Notes under the pieces: model-generated
What the model was told of the DNA's origin: nothing
The model's input: the letters and a program-made list of their open reading frames with translations, nothing else
Databases searched by the model: none
NCBI RefSeq assembly: GCF_947497285.1
Contig: NZ_CANMFT010000004.1
Span: 186,001 to 250,000 of the forward strand
Origin: an uncultured Aliiroseovarius sp.
Lineage (GTDB): Bacteria; Pseudomonadota; Alphaproteobacteria; Rhodobacterales; Rhodobacteraceae
Direction of reading: 5' to 3'
DNA length: 64,000 nucleotides
Made by a program: the position numbers and the translations under genes
Shown here: positions 18,431 to 28,153 of the stretch, in pieces
Position numbering within the stretch: position 1 is the stretch's first letter
Layout of the letters: the number at the start of each line of letters is the position of its first letter

Positions 18431-19033
18431 CTAACGGCAAGCGTCAATTGCGGCGACGGCTTTGGCGACCGCATCTTCGATCGACAGATCTGTGGTGTCG
18501 ATGATCACGGCGTCACGTGCCGGCTTCAAAGGTGCTTCAGCGCGTTCGCTGTCGCGCTTGTCGCGAGCTTTGACATCGGCAAGCACCGCGTCGCGTGTCA
18601 CATCGGCCCCTTTTTCTGACAGTTCCACGAACCGTCTTTCTGCCCGCACTTGCGCCGAGGCGGTCACGAACAGCTTTACCTCAGCCTCGGGGCAAATGAC
18701 GGTGCCGATGTCGCGTCCGTCCAGAACAGCGCCCCCGTCACGCGCCGCAAAATCGCGCTGGAACGCATAAAGGGCGGCGCGCACGTCGGGCAAGACGGCC
18801 ACGCGACTTGCGGCCTGTGCGACCTCTTGGGTGCGCAGATCGCCGTCCAGATCATGTTCCGTCAGCGACTTGGCGGCGACCACCGGGTCACCGCCGGCCA
18901 GAACCTTCGCCCCGACCGCCCGATACAATAGACCTGTATCCAGATGGGCAAAGCCGAAATGCGCCGCAACGGCCTTCGAGATCGTGCCTTTGCCCGCCGC
19001 AGCCGGGCCATCAATGGCGACTGTGAATTTCAT
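18431..19033 (-). CDS. cmk: Cytidylate kinase
   Basis: Phosphorylates CMP and dCMP. The 200-residue protein has the P-loop [14 protein letters not shown] at the N-terminus, [13 protein letters not shown], the [22 protein letters not shown] segment with the conserved Asp-Gly-Arg-Asp, and the CMP-binding arginines that follow. ATG 19033 is the start; it overlaps the stop of the upstream membrane-protein gene by 4 bases. aroA and cmk are joined through that gene in one unit. Confidence 0.96.
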   Translation of the reverse strand: MKFTVAIDGPAAAGKGTISKAVAAHFGFAHLDTGLLYRAVGAKVLAGGDPVVAAKSLTEHDLDGDLRTQEVAQAASRVAVLPDVRAALYAFQRDFAARDGGAVLDGRDIGTVICPEAEVKLFVTASAQVRAERRFVELSEKGADVTRDAVLADVKARDKRDSERAEAPLKPARDAVIIDTTDLSIEDAVAKAVAAIDACR

Positions 19034-19551
19034 CCTGTTTGCCTCCTCCAGCGCTGCCAAACCGCAAACATCACGCCTGCTAGAAAAATGGAAAGCGCGA
19101 CTGTCACTGTGACCGATTTGAGCATTGTGAAAAGCGCGGCGATTGAAACGACCTCTTCATCGATGCGGTCCACGCCCAGCCGCAACAGGTCCGCAACGGC
19201 GGAGTTCTCGTTCCAATCAAAGATCGCCCCCAAGGCGGCGATGGACGCAAACCCAATTGCCCAGCGCGGCGGAAACAAAAGGAAATACGCCAAGATCAGC
19301 GACAGTGCCAAGAGTCCGGGATAGAGCGTGTCCAATTTGTGCTGCGGCCCCAGATACTGCGCCCGCCCTGTATCGCCCAAAGCCGACAGGAACATCCGCG
19401 CCTCGTCTGTGGTATAGCCAAAGGGGCGCAGGTCGAATGGCATCAACCCGCCCGCATCACCCGAGATGATCGGCAAGGCCCACAGAACCATCGCGAGATA
19501 GACCACCGTTGCCGCCGCAAACGCGAGCCAGAATGCCAGCCGCAGACTCAA
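19030..19551 (-). CDS. Integral membrane protein between aroA and cmk, unknown function
   Basis: A 173-residue protein with four predicted membrane helices (about 4-26, 76-96, 98-115 and 140-163). Between helices 1 and 2 is a periplasmic or cytoplasmic loop with [25 protein letters not shown], which is likely the conserved core. It overlaps aroA and cmk by 4 bases at both ends and must be co-translated with them. I cannot assign a function; the tight coupling to aroA and cmk is a positional feature only. Confidence 0.75.
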   Translation of the reverse strand: MSLRLAFWLAFAAATVVYLAMVLWALPIISGDAGGLMPFDLRPFGYTTDEARMFLSALGDTGRAQYLGPQHKLDTLYPGLLALSLILAYFLLFPPRWAIGFASIAALGAIFDWNENSAVADLLRLGVDRIDEEVVSIAALFTMLKSVTVTVALSIFLAGVMFAVWQRWRRQTG

Positions 19552-20900
19552 GCGTTCGTGCGCACGATCTGCGCGCCCAGACCAGCCATCAATGGCTCAA
19601 ACACCGGGAAGCTGGTGGCGATGGGGCTGCCATCGTCCAGATGGATGGGCTTTTTCGACGCAAACCCAAGGCAGGCAAAGCTCATCGCGATGCGGTGGTC
19701 CAGCACGGTGGCAACAGTCGCGCCGCCGGGAACGCCTTCGGGGCCGAGGCCTTCGACCGACCACCAATCCTCGCCTTCATCGACGGTCACACCAGCGGCG
19801 CGCAGCCCCTTGGCCATGGCGTCGATCCGGTCGCTTTCCTTTACGCGCAATTCATGCACGCCGGGCATTTCGGTTTTGCCAGTTGCGAAGGATGCGACGA
19901 CTGACAGGATGGGGTATTCGTCAATCATGCTGGCCGCCCGCTCTGGCGGAACCACGATCCCTTTCATGTCGGGCGAGAAGCGTGCGCGCAGGTCAGCGAC
20001 GGGTTCGCCGCCTTCGGTGCGTTCGTTCTCAAAGGTCAGGTCCGCACCCATGTCCTGCAACGTATAAAACAGACCCGCACGGGTGGGGTTCAGGCCGATA
20101 TTGGGCACCAGCACGTCCGATCCGGGCACGATCAGTGCCGCGCAAACTGGAAACGCCGCCGAACTTGGATCGCGCGGAACCGTGATGGTTTGCGGGCGCA
20201 GTTCGGGTTGGCCTGTCAGCGTAATCATGTGGCCTTCCTCAGTCTCCTCAACCGTGATGTCCGCGCCGAAGCCCGCAAGCATCCGTTCGGTGTGGTCGCG
20301 GGTGGCTTCCTTTTCGATCACCACGGTTTTGCCGGGCACGTTCAGGCCAGCCAGCAGCACGGCCGACTTCACCTGCGCGGACGCCATCGGCGTAACATAT
20401 CGCACAGCAACCGGGTCGCGCGCGCCTACAATGGTCATCGGCAACCGGCCACCGTCGCGTCCAAAACTTTGCGCACCAAACAGCGCCAGGGGGTCCGTCA
20501 CACGCCCCATCGGCCGCGATCGCAAAGAGGCATCACCCGTGAAAGTCGCCGTGATCGGCTGGGTCGCCATCGCCCCCATGATCAAGCGCACGCCCGTGCC
20601 TGCGTTGCCGCAGTCAATCACGTCCTCGGGTTCAGCAAATCCGCCAACGCCCACACCGTTCACCCGCCATTCGCCGTCGCCCAGCCGCTCTACATCGGCC
20701 CCGAAAGCGCGCATGGCGTCTGCGGTGCCCAGCACATCGTCACCTTCCAGCAGGCCCGTAATGTGGGTTTCGCCGATGCACATTGCCCCGAAGATCAGGG
20801 ACCGGTGGCTGATCGACTTATCGCCGGGCACACGGGCCTCGCCTTTCAGCGGGCCGGATTTGCGCGAGGTCATGGGGATGGCGGGACCGTGTCCGGACAT
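19548..20900 (-). CDS. aroA: 3-phosphoshikimate 1-carboxyvinyltransferase (EPSP synthase), class II type
   Basis: Sixth step of the shikimate pathway, joining shikimate-3-phosphate and PEP. The 450-residue protein has the class II hallmarks [30 protein letters not shown] and NPTR, like the Agrobacterium CP4 enzyme. In the PEP-site loop it reads [13 protein letters not shown], so residue about 101 is Gly where the CP4 enzyme has Ala100. The catalytic region SMIDEYPIL and the LDHRIAMSF motif are intact. ATG 20900 is preferred ([10 protein letters not shown]). The stop overlaps the membrane-protein gene. Confidence 0.96.
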   Translation of the reverse strand: MSGHGPAIPMTSRKSGPLKGEARVPGDKSISHRSLIFGAMCIGETHITGLLEGDDVLGTADAMRAFGADVERLGDGEWRVNGVGVGGFAEPEDVIDCGNAGTGVRLIMGAMATQPITATFTGDASLRSRPMGRVTDPLALFGAQSFGRDGGRLPMTIVGARDPVAVRYVTPMASAQVKSAVLLAGLNVPGKTVVIEKEATRDHTERMLAGFGADITVEETEEGHMITLTGQPELRPQTITVPRDPSSAAFPVCAALIVPGSDVLVPNIGLNPTRAGLFYTLQDMGADLTFENERTEGGEPVADLRARFSPDMKGIVVPPERAASMIDEYPILSVVASFATGKTEMPGVHELRVKESDRIDAMAKGLRAAGVTVDEGEDWWSVEGLGPEGVPGGATVATVLDHRIAMSFACLGFASKKPIHLDDGSPIATSFPVFEPLMAGLGAQIVRTNA

Positions 20901-20967
20901 GTGTCTACTCCTGTAATCTGCGATTGCTGATAGCGCAGACATTGGCGCGAAACCAGACCCCGCCGCG

Positions 20968-21696
20968 TCAGAGCCTGCGGAATGTCAGATAGTGCGGTGT
21001 CCGCCCCTCGCGCAGCGCCTTTTGCTCGTATCGGGTCGAAATCCAGTCGCTCCACGGCGCGCGCCAATCCGAAGGGCGTTCTCCCAGCCATTCGAACCCG
21101 GCGCGCGGCACCTCTTCCAGCGTTTGCCGGACATAGTCGGGAATATCGGTGGCCACGCGGAACTCGGCCCCCGGTTTCAGCACGCGGTGGAAGGGTTCAA
21201 GGTATTCCGGCGTCACGAAGCGCCGGCGATGGTGCTTTTTCTTGGGCCACGGGTCGGGATAAAGCAGAAAGGCTTTGTCGATGGATTGATCTGGCAGAAC
21301 GTCAAACAGATCGCGCACATCGCCGGGGTGGACCGCGACATTCTCGCACCCTGCCGTGCGGATCTTCCCCAGCAGCATGGCGACGCCGTTGATATATGGC
21401 TCGCATCCGATGATGCCGACATCCGGGTTCATCGCGGCCTGATGCACCATATGTTCGCCACCACCAAAGCCGGTTTCCAGCCAAACGGGTCTGCCGCCGA
21501 ACAGGGCTTCAAGGTCCAGCGGTGTGCGATCCGGGTTCGCCTCCCAATCGACCGCGCCGGGGCTAAGGGCGGCGAGGTCTTCCTCGAGATACCCTTGCTG
21601 GCTGTCGCGCAGGTGCTTGCCTTTCAGGCGGCCATAGAAATTGCGCCATGGCGCACCCGAGCGGTGATGGGTTTTAGAAGCATCATCTTGTGTCAT
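20968..21696 (-). CDS. trmB: tRNA (guanine-N7-)-methyltransferase
   Basis: Makes m7G46 in the variable loop of tRNAs using SAM. The 242-residue protein has the SAM-binding [16 protein letters not shown], the [12 protein letters not shown] segment, and the family signature [18 protein letters not shown], followed by the C-terminal [15 protein letters not shown] 21696 (MTQDD) is chosen over an in-frame ATG seven codons upstream. It lies between aroA and metK on the same strand with a strong inverted repeat upstream. Confidence 0.95.
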   Translation of the reverse strand: MTQDDASKTHHRSGAPWRNFYGRLKGKHLRDSQQGYLEEDLAALSPGAVDWEANPDRTPLDLEALFGGRPVWLETGFGGGEHMVHQAAMNPDVGIIGCEPYINGVAMLLGKIRTAGCENVAVHPGDVRDLFDVLPDQSIDKAFLLYPDPWPKKKHHRRRFVTPEYLEPFHRVLKPGAEFRVATDIPDYVRQTLEEVPRAGFEWLGERPSDWRAPWSDWISTRYEQKALREGRTPHYLTFRRL

Positions 21697-21715
21697 GGCC
21701 GCGCCTATGCCGTGC

Positions 21716-21751
21716 AAAGGGCGGCCTCGTCAAGTAACGGGCCGCCCTTTT
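21716..21751. terminator. Bidirectional terminator-like hairpin between metK and trmB
   Basis: AAAGGGCGGCC (21716-21726) and GGCCGCCCTTT (21740-21750) form an 11-bp stem with a 13-base loop. On the minus strand, where metK would end, only three U residues follow the stem, so termination may be partial and read-through into trmB is possible. Confidence 0.7.
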
Positions 21752-21778
21752 GGTGTGGGTTTGTGATGGGAAACCGGC

Positions 21779-22945
21779 CTAGACGGCCTTTGTCAGAGCG
21801 TCCACCAGATCGGTTTTTTCCCAGCTGAAGCCACCATCTGCGTCCGGTGCACGGCCAAAGTGACCATAGGCAGCGGTGCGTTCAAAAATCGGCTTGTTCA
21901 GCTGAAGGTGTTCGCGGATGCCGCGGGGTGTTAGATCCATCACCTTGCCGATCGCCTTTTCGATTTCTGACTCGTCCACCTCGCCGGTGCGGTGCGTGTC
22001 GACCAAAATAGACAAGGGATGCGCCACCCCGATGGCATAGGACAGTTGCAAGGTGCAGCGCTTCGCCATACCGGCGGCTACGATGTTCTTCGCCAGATAC
22101 CGCGCGGCATAAGCGGCCGAACGGTCCACCTTGGTTGGGTCTTTTCCCGAAAACGCGCCGCCGCCATGCGGGGCCGCACCGCCATAGGTGTCCACGATGA
22201 TCTTGCGGCCTGTCAGACCAGCATCTCCGTCCGGGCCACCGATGACGAATTTGCCCGTGGGGTTCACGTGCCACGCCGTGTTTTCCGTCAGCCACCCATC
22301 GGGAAGCGTATCACGGATGTAGGGTTCAATAGCGGCGCGCACATCATCCGGGGTCATGGTGTCGTCCAGGTGCTGGGTCGACAGCACAAGCGATGTCACT
22401 TCGACCGGCAGGTCGTTTTCATACCGGACAGACAGCTGAGATTTGGCGTCAGGGCCCATCCAGCCCTCGGTCCCATCTTTGCGCACTTCGGCCAGGCGGC
22501 GCAAAATGGCGTGGCTGTATTGCAAGGGCGCGGGCATCAACGCATCGGTTTCGACGGTCGCATATCCGAACATGATCCCCTGATCACCTGCGCCTTCGTC
22601 TTTGTTTTCAGATGCATCCACCCCTTGTGCGATATCCACAGACTGGGCGTGCAGAAAATTCGATACATCCATGGTTTCCCAATGGAAACCTTCCTGCGTA
22701 TAGCCAATGTCCTTCACGCAGGCACGCGCGATATCCTCGACCCGGTCAAGCACGGCCTGAGGACCACGCACTTCGCCCCCAATCACGACACGGTCTGTGG
22801 TGGCAAAGGTTTCGCAGCCAACGCGGGCGTGCGGGTCTTCGGCCAAAAAGGCGTCAAGCACAGCATCCGAGATGCGGTCACAGACTTTGTCCGGGTGGCC
22901 TTCGGAAACGGATTCCGAGGTAAATACGTGGTTCTTGCGAGTCAT
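21779..22945 (-). CDS. metK: S-adenosylmethionine synthetase
   Basis: Makes SAM from methionine and ATP. The 388-residue sequence contains [16 protein letters not shown] at the N-terminus, [12 protein letters not shown], and the phosphate-binding [22 protein letters not shown], all intact. It starts at ATG 22945 with GGAG 6 bases upstream; that GGAG is part of the SAM/SAH riboswitch, so translation should fall when SAM is plentiful. The preceding gene on the strand is lnt, 85 bases away. Confidence 0.97.
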   Translation of the reverse strand: MTRKNHVFTSESVSEGHPDKVCDRISDAVLDAFLAEDPHARVGCETFATTDRVVIGGEVRGPQAVLDRVEDIARACVKDIGYTQEGFHWETMDVSNFLHAQSVDIAQGVDASENKDEGAGDQGIMFGYATVETDALMPAPLQYSHAILRRLAEVRKDGTEGWMGPDAKSQLSVRYENDLPVEVTSLVLSTQHLDDTMTPDDVRAAIEPYIRDTLPDGWLTENTAWHVNPTGKFVIGGPDGDAGLTGRKIIVDTYGGAAPHGGGAFSGKDPTKVDRSAAYAARYLAKNIVAAGMAKRCTLQLSYAIGVAHPLSILVDTHRTGEVDESEIEKAIGKVMDLTPRGIREHLQLNKPIFERTAAYGHFGRAPDADGGFSWEKTDLVDALTKAV

Positions 22946-22949
22946 GAAA

Positions 22950-22996
22950 TGCTCCGTTGGTTGCAACCCGCCACGTCAGGAAGCCGTTGTGGCGGT
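22950..22996 (-). ncRNA. SAM/SAH riboswitch controlling metK
   Basis: Minus-strand RNA upstream of metK folds into P1 CCGCCAC/GTGGCGG (22995-22989 with 22974-22968), enclosing the loop AACGGCTTCCTGAC. The segment CACAACGGCTTCCTGACGTG is nearly identical to the conserved core I recall for the SAM/SAH class (the studied env9b RNA differs by one base here). The loop CTTCC can pair with the downstream GGAG(CA), which is also the metK ribosome site, making the class's H-type pseudoknot. Ligand binding would therefore block translation. This class is known from Rhodobacterales metK genes. Confidence 0.92.
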
Positions 22997-23030
22997 GATG
23001 TCCCGGCGTATCAGCGATACAAGACCGGGG

Positions 23031-24554
23031 TCAATGCGATTTTCGCCTTCGGCTTAAAAGTGATACAAGCGCGAGGCTTAGCAGAAACGCCGACAGGGGA
23101 ACATCGCTGAAGCGTGCATAAACTGTTTCAGCAAGCGCACCGGGCAAAGCGGCGTCCAGAAACCCGGCCTGTCCAAGCGGCAATTGGGTTTGCACACGAC
23201 CCCGCGCATCCACCACTGCGCTGATCCCGGTATTGGCCACCCGCACCAAAGGCAGGCCAAACTCAATCGCGCGGAACCGGGCTTGAACGAAGTGTTGTTG
23301 CGGCCCTGAAAAGCTGCCGAACCAAGCGTCATTGGTGATCTGCAACATCCAATCCGGCCGCCCCGGCGCATTGCGGATATCGCGTGGAAAAATTGCCTCG
23401 TAGCAAATCAGCGGCAGCACTTTACCCAAGGGCCCCAGATCCAGAAGCGCCGGTCCCGGCCCGGCAGAATACCCTTGCCCCAGCTGCGAGGCGAAGGCGC
23501 CGATGCCGACCTTCAGGAACGCATCCCCAAAGGGCACGTATTCACCAAATGGGACAAGATGGTGCTTGTCATAGACGGCGGCGACCTTGCCCTCCCGGTC
23601 CAGATGCGCCAGCGAATTATAGTATCTCAGCGCCTCACCGCGCTGCAGCCCCATTACCACAGAGGCGTCCCGCGCAGCGTCCGAGATAACTTCGAACAAC
23701 CCGTCCGACTGGCCCATCAGGTAAGGCACAGAGGTCTCTGGCCAGATCACCAGGTCCGGAGCAAGCCCCACCGGCGCAGAGGCCGTCAGGTCAAGCTGGC
23801 GTTGGACGAACCCGGGCGCGTGGTCGGGATCCCACTTCAGATGCTGCGCCGCGTTGGGCTGGATCAGCCGCACGATGCCCGGTCGGGTGTCGGGCAATTG
23901 CGCCCCTGCCCGACCAAGTCCGATGAGCACCGCCAACGAGACGACCACCAACAGGACACCCACATCGCGCACCCGTGACGCAGACTGCGGGACAGCGACC
24001 AGCGCCGCCGCCAGTAGCGCTGTCAAGAAGCTAAGCCCGCTTACCCCGACCCATGCGGCAAGCTGCGCGATCGGTGTGTCGATCCAGACCAGCCCCGGGC
24101 CCCCCCAAGGAAAGCCGGTGAAGATCACACCCCGAAAAAGTTCTGCGACGAAAAGCCACGCGGGCCATGCGATCCAGCCGCCCTGCCCTGCCTTGCGCAG
24201 ACCCCAGTGTGTAGCGGCCGCCGCAAACGCCCAGAAAAGTCCCAGACCTGCGGCCATGCCGATCAAGGCAAAGGGCGCCATCCAGCCGTGGACCTCTGGT
24301 TCCACCAGAAAGGGGTTCACAAGCCAGACAAGCGTCAGCGCAAAATATCCTGTGCCCAACCCCCAGCCCGACACGGCAGCCAAGCGCGTTGTCGCGACAC
24401 GCGACCAAATCAGGTATCCCAACGCCAGACCAAGAATGGTGAAAAACCACAGGCCGAACGGCGCCTGACCCAGCGCCGCGACCAAGCCGCAAAAGCAGGA
24501 TAGAAGAAAAAGACCGACTGGCCTGCCTATGGCGCGGCTCAGGCTGTCAATCAT
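23031..24554 (-). CDS. lnt: Apolipoprotein N-acyltransferase
   Basis: Adds the third acyl chain to lipoproteins in the inner membrane. The 507-residue protein has about six to seven membrane helices in residues 10-215, then a nitrilase-fold periplasmic domain with the catalytic triad visible as E273 (WPETSVPY), K330 (YDKHHLVPFGEY) and C384 (ICYEAIFP), and a last C-terminal helix. ATG 24554 overlaps the corC stop by 8 bases; the frame stays open upstream only as an overlap of corC. Confidence 0.95.
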   Translation of the reverse strand: MIDSLSRAIGRPVGLFLLSCFCGLVAALGQAPFGLWFFTILGLALGYLIWSRVATTRLAAVSGWGLGTGYFALTLVWLVNPFLVEPEVHGWMAPFALIGMAAGLGLFWAFAAAATHWGLRKAGQGGWIAWPAWLFVAELFRGVIFTGFPWGGPGLVWIDTPIAQLAAWVGVSGLSFLTALLAAALVAVPQSASRVRDVGVLLVVVSLAVLIGLGRAGAQLPDTRPGIVRLIQPNAAQHLKWDPDHAPGFVQRQLDLTASAPVGLAPDLVIWPETSVPYLMGQSDGLFEVISDAARDASVVMGLQRGEALRYYNSLAHLDREGKVAAVYDKHHLVPFGEYVPFGDAFLKVGIGAFASQLGQGYSAGPGPALLDLGPLGKVLPLICYEAIFPRDIRNAPGRPDWMLQITNDAWFGSFSGPQQHFVQARFRAIEFGLPLVRVANTGISAVVDARGRVQTQLPLGQAGFLDAALPGALAETVYARFSDVPLSAFLLSLALVSLLSRRRKSH

Positions 24555-25494
24555 CCGTGTTTCTGGCGACGGCGCCAGTTTGCCCCGACACACGCACGCG
24601 CAACCGTTTGATCCGGCGCGGGTCCGCATCGACCACTTCGATCTCGGGGCCTTCCGGCAGCGATATGACCTCGCCGCGTGCGGGCACGTGCCCCAGCAGG
24701 ACGAAGACCAAGCCGCCCAGCGTCTCGATCTCTTCATCGTCGATGTCATCGCCGTGCAGTCGCATCCCAAGCTCGGCCTCGAATTCATCAAGCGGCGTCT
24801 TTGCCTCGGCCAGATAGCAACCCGGCTTTTCCTCAATCCACAGCGCCCCTTCTTCGAGGTCGTGCTCGTCCTCAATCTCGCCGATCACCTGTTCGATCAG
24901 ATCCTCGATCGTGACCAAGCCATCCACACCGCCATATTCGTCGATCACCAGCGCCATATGCGTGCGTTCAGTTTGCATTTTTTGCAACAAGACGCCGATC
25001 GGCATCGAGGGCGGCGCAAACAGAAGGGGACGGATCAAATCGCGCAATGCAAAGCGCGCAGGCTTGGCCCCGGCCTTACCATTGAACCCGTGGGTCAACG
25101 CCACATCTTTCAGGTGAACAAGCCCGATGGGTGTGTCGAGCGTGCCATTGAACACCGGCAAGCGCGACAGTCCGCTGTCTCGAAACACCTCGACCAACTC
25201 GTCTTTCTGGATTTCTACGGGGATTGAGACGATCTCCGATTTCGGGATCATCACATCCTCGACGCGCATGCGTCGCAGATTCATCATGCCGGGAGTAACG
25301 GATTGCGTCGCGCCATTCGAAACTATGACGGCTTCCGGTGGTGGCTCGCCGCCCGCATCCGCAGGGCTAAGTGCCCCAATGATACGGCCAAAAAAGCCAG
25401 TCCTTCCACTTTCGGTCTCGGTCCCTGTCTCGGTCTCGGTCTCACTCTGCGCGCTTTGCGCTGCTTCAGAAGAGCCGTCTGTCGTGTCGCCCAT
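24547..25494 (-). CDS. corC: CorC/HlyC-type CBS-domain protein
   Basis: Cytoplasmic CBS-pair protein of the CorC family, linked in other bacteria to magnesium/cobalt efflux. The 315-residue protein has a Ser/Glu/Thr-rich N-terminus, LRRMRVEDVMIPKSEI starting the first CBS domain (about 75-135), TERTHMALVIDEYGGVDGLVTIEDLIEQV in the second, and the C-terminal CorC_HlyC domain with LGGLVFVLLGHVP. The N-terminus contains a hexanucleotide repeat (25413-25448). It lies between ybeY (36 bases) and lnt (overlap). Confidence 0.9.
   Translation of the reverse strand: MGDTTDGSSEAAQSAQSETETETGTETESGRTGFFGRIIGALSPADAGGEPPPEAVIVSNGATQSVTPGMMNLRRMRVEDVMIPKSEIVSIPVEIQKDELVEVFRDSGLSRLPVFNGTLDTPIGLVHLKDVALTHGFNGKAGAKPARFALRDLIRPLLFAPPSMPIGVLLQKMQTERTHMALVIDEYGGVDGLVTIEDLIEQVIGEIEDEHDLEEGALWIEEKPGCYLAEAKTPLDEFEAELGMRLHGDDIDDEEIETLGGLVFVLLGHVPARGEVISLPEGPEIEVVDADPRRIKRLRVRVSGQTGAVARNTDD
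25413..25448 (-). repeat. Degenerate hexanucleotide repeat in corC
   Basis: Six tandem hexamers related to CGGTCT (three exact copies) encode an in-frame Glu-Thr run in the N-terminal linker of CorC. Copy-number change would lengthen or shorten the linker without a frameshift. Confidence 0.7.
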
Positions 25495-25530
25495 CGTCCC
25501 TTTTTCCGTAAACGCGCAAATTAGCGCAGG

Positions 25531-26022
25531 TTAATCTTCATATGGGTTGCAAATGCCCATCTTGCCAAGGATTTCAACCTCCAACCCCTCCATCAGGGCC
25601 GCATCTTTGTCATTTATGTGATCATAACCCAACAGATGCAGCATTCCATGCACCAAAAGATGAGTCACATGGACCGGAAAGTCCTTGCCTTGCGTCTCTG
25701 CTTCGCGCTGGCAGGTGTCATAGGCAATTGCGATATCGCCCAGCTCGGGGTCGGTTGGGGGTGTCGGTGGGCCGCCATGAACGGCTGCGGCACGGTCTTC
25801 TGATGGCCATGACAGCACATTCGTCGCCTGCTGCTTGCCGCGAAAATCGCCATTCAGGGTGGCAATACGCGTGTCGTCGCAGGCCAGCAAACTTACCTCA
25901 AGGCCCGCGTCAAGAGGGGCAAGCGCAAGATGCGCCTGCGTTGCTTGCGCAGCCCGATGAGCCAAGGCGTCAAGATCAACCGCCTTCCAGCGGTCGTCTT
26001 CAATGATCAGATCCACCTGCAT
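25531..26022 (-). CDS. ybeY: Endoribonuclease YbeY
   Basis: Zinc-dependent RNase acting in 16S rRNA 3'-end maturation and ribosome quality control. The 163-residue protein ends its core with the metal motif [15 protein letters not shown] and carries the conserved [18 protein letters not shown] segment. It starts at ATG 26022, one base after the phoH stop, so the pair is almost certainly co-translated. The order phoH-ybeY-corC-lnt is conserved in alphaproteobacteria. Confidence 0.95.
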   Translation of the reverse strand: MQVDLIIEDDRWKAVDLDALAHRAAQATQAHLALAPLDAGLEVSLLACDDTRIATLNGDFRGKQQATNVLSWPSEDRAAAVHGGPPTPPTDPELGDIAIAYDTCQREAETQGKDFPVHVTHLLVHGMLHLLGYDHINDKDAALMEGLEVEILGKMGICNPYED

Positions 26023-26023
26023 G

Positions 26024-27076
26024 TCAGCTGTCGCGGCGGCCATTTTTCGACGCACGGACCAGCGCTTTCTGGTCCGCGTCATCATAGGCCTCGATGATCT
26101 TGGCCACGAGCGGGTGGCGCACCACGTCTTTCGAGGTGAAATAGTTGAACGCGATCTGGTCGATCCCCTTGAGCAGCCCTTCGGCGTCACGCAATCCGCT
26201 GTCCACGCCGCGCGGCAAATCCACCTGACTGCGGTCGCCCGTGATCACCATCCGCGACCCCTCGCCCAGGCGGGTCAGAAACATTTTCATCTGCATCGTG
26301 GTCGCGTTCTGGGCTTCGTCCAGAACCACGAACGCATTTGACAACGTGCGCCCGCGCATGAACGCCAGAGGCGCAATCTCGATCCGTTTTTCCTCGATCA
26401 GCTTGGCGACCTGTTTGCCGGGCAAAAAGTCGTTCAGCGCATCGTAAAGCGGCTGCATGTAGGGATCGACCTTGTCTTTCATGTCGCCCGGCAGGTATCC
26501 GAGTTTTTCGCCCGCCTCGACCGCGGGGCGGCTCAGCACAAGCCGGTCCACATGCCCCCCCAGAAACATGTTCACACCAACGGCGACGGCCAGATAGGTC
26601 TTGCCAGTGCCGGCGGGTCCGATACCAAAGGCAAGCTCTTTCTGAAACAGGCTCAGGACATAAGCGCGCTGGGCGTCAGTGCGGGGTTCAACCGTTTTCT
26701 TGCGGGTCTTGATTTCGACCGGGCCGCCCTTGAACATCTCCATCTGGTCGCCGTCACGTGTGCCCGTGCCCTGGTCCGAGGCGCCCATACGGATTTCGCC
26801 GTCGATATCACCTGCCTCCACGGTTTTGCCTGCCTCCAACCGCTCATAGATCGCGCGCAGCACCTCGCACGCCTTTTCGCGCGCATCGGGTTCACCGATA
26901 ACGACAAGCTGATTGCCGCGCCGCAAAATCTGCACGCCAAGGTGGCTTTCAATGTGGGTCAGGTTGCGATCAAATTCACCGCACAAATCAATCAAAAGGC
27001 GGTTGTCGGGAAATTCAAGCAGCGCTTCAGGTGCAGTTTGAGCGTCCGGGGCTGCAGTCAGGTCTTCAAATCCCAA
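26024..27076 (-). CDS. phoH: PhoH-like ATPase
   Basis: PhoH-family P-loop ATPase thought to act in RNA metabolism with YbeY. The 350-residue protein has an N-terminal KH-like segment (about 35-85), Walker A in [16 protein letters not shown], Walker B-like [12 protein letters not shown] and sensor region [13 protein letters not shown]. Translation appears to start at TTG 27076 with AGGAG 7 bases upstream; no ATG is suitable. It is followed by ybeY without a gap. Confidence 0.93.
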   Translation of the reverse strand: MGFEDLTAAPDAQTAPEALLEFPDNRLLIDLCGEFDRNLTHIESHLGVQILRRGNQLVVIGEPDAREKACEVLRAIYERLEAGKTVEAGDIDGEIRMGASDQGTGTRDGDQMEMFKGGPVEIKTRKKTVEPRTDAQRAYVLSLFQKELAFGIGPAGTGKTYLAVAVGVNMFLGGHVDRLVLSRPAVEAGEKLGYLPGDMKDKVDPYMQPLYDALNDFLPGKQVAKLIEEKRIEIAPLAFMRGRTLSNAFVVLDEAQNATTMQMKMFLTRLGEGSRMVITGDRSQVDLPRGVDSGLRDAEGLLKGIDQIAFNYFTSKDVVRHPLVAKIIEAYDDADQKALVRASKNGRRDS

Positions 27077-27231
27077 TACGGGTCTCCTGGTCAGGTCCTA
27101 TGGGATGATGGTGCCAAGACAATGGGGCGGGCGCAAGCCCTCATCCGCAATTGTCATGTTTCCCAAATGAAGCGCGCCATCCGGACCAGCGCAACAGGCG
27201 GCGTTTTGCCGTCGGTCACGCGCTTGCTGGA

Positions 27232-27567
27232 TCAAGGCTTCAGGTCGCGAAGGCCGGTCTGGCGCGGGTCACCGATCACGGCGCCGCGTGGCAAGCGGTT
27301 CGAACAGACAGGAAGCCCGGTGACCGGGTCATACCGGTTGTCGGCGTAACCTTCGATCCCATTGTCACCCAGCCACGCCTGGCACCCGTCAGGCAACACG
27401 GCAATGGCGAAGTTACGACTTTGCAAGGTGTCTTTGTTGCTGGTGGCGGTGTCGGTGGCGCGTGCGATCACCGGGATGCCCGATTGCCCCTGAAGGGTCG
27501 TCGTTGCCCCCGGACCGCATGCGACAAGCCCCAGAAGCAGTGCTGCGCTGATGAATGGTTTGGTCAT
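27232..27567 (-). CDS. Small lipoprotein sharing a Cys module with the upstream OmpA-like protein
   Basis: A 111-residue predicted lipoprotein with a signal peptide and lipobox LVAC (Cys17). The mature part has a 30-residue segment from P59 to C88 with the pattern PDGC..W..D...EGY...R..P.TG.P.C. The same pattern, with identical spacing and 15 of 30 identical residues, occurs in the OmpA-like protein encoded just upstream. The two genes are 4 bases apart, so they are probably one operon of an outer-membrane pair. The ending GDPRQTGLRDLKP lacks any recognised domain. Function unknown. Confidence 0.75.
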   Translation of the reverse strand: MTKPFISAALLLGLVACGPGATTTLQGQSGIPVIARATDTATSNKDTLQSRNFAIAVLPDGCQAWLGDNGIEGYADNRYDPVTGLPVCSNRLPRGAVIGDPRQTGLRDLKP

Positions 27568-27571
27568 ATGC

Positions 27572-28150
27572 TCACTCCGGTAGCCTGTAACAAACCACCT
27601 CGACACGGCGGTTCTTCTGCATATTGGCCGCAGATGAGTTTGGGACGATGGGTTGGCTTTCCCCCAGACCAGCCAAACGGTCGACGACCGATCCGTTTTG
27701 ACGTGCGATAGCGGCCACGGCTTCGGCGCGGCGTTCGGACAATCGCAGGTTCTGGCGGTCCGACCCGCGACTGTCCGTATGACCATAAATCGCATAGGAA
27801 AACGAATTGTCGCGGGCAAAGAACTCTGCCAGCCTCTGGCGTGCGGGCGACGTCAGGCGCGCGCTGTTCGTTGCGAACAGCGTATCTGAAGCTTCGACCA
27901 GACACGTGTTCTGGCGCAGGCAATAGGGCTTTCCGGTCTTCGGATGAAGGCGGGTGACCATATAACCCTCTTCCAGACCGTCAGACCACCAGTGCATGCA
28001 TCCATCCGGGTCGATCCACACACCCCATTCGATCGCACCTGTGACCTCAACCCTTTGCTGGGCCATCGCAACCGGGGCCGCAACTGAAAACGCGGCGCAT
28101 ATCGCAGCAATACGCCAAAACCCCGCCCAGTCCATACATTTGACCAACAT
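27572..28150 (-). CDS. OmpA-family peptidoglycan-binding protein
   Basis: Exported protein with a C-terminal OmpA domain that should bind peptidoglycan. From ATG 28150 the protein has 192 residues: signal peptide (to about residue 30, ending AMA), the Cys module (P48-C77) shared with the following lipoprotein, then the OmpA domain with YGHTDSRGSDRQNLRLSERR and the terminal NRRVEVVCY. ATG 28162 and upstream ATGs are alternatives. An 8-bp inverted repeat in the leader can cover the ribosome site. It sits between miaB and phoH, which are more often adjacent. Confidence 0.85.
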   Translation of the reverse strand: MLVKCMDWAGFWRIAAICAAFSVAAPVAMAQQRVEVTGAIEWGVWIDPDGCMHWWSDGLEEGYMVTRLHPKTGKPYCLRQNTCLVEASDTLFATNSARLTSPARQRLAEFFARDNSFSYAIYGHTDSRGSDRQNLRLSERRAEAVAAIARQNGSVVDRLAGLGESQPIVPNSSAANMQKNRRVEVVCYRLPE

Positions 28151-28153
28151 GGT

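Noticed and set aside
24555-24875. Extended N-terminus for Lnt
   Set aside because: The extra 107 codons overlap corC in another frame and have no family similarity; ATG 24554 gives the normal length.
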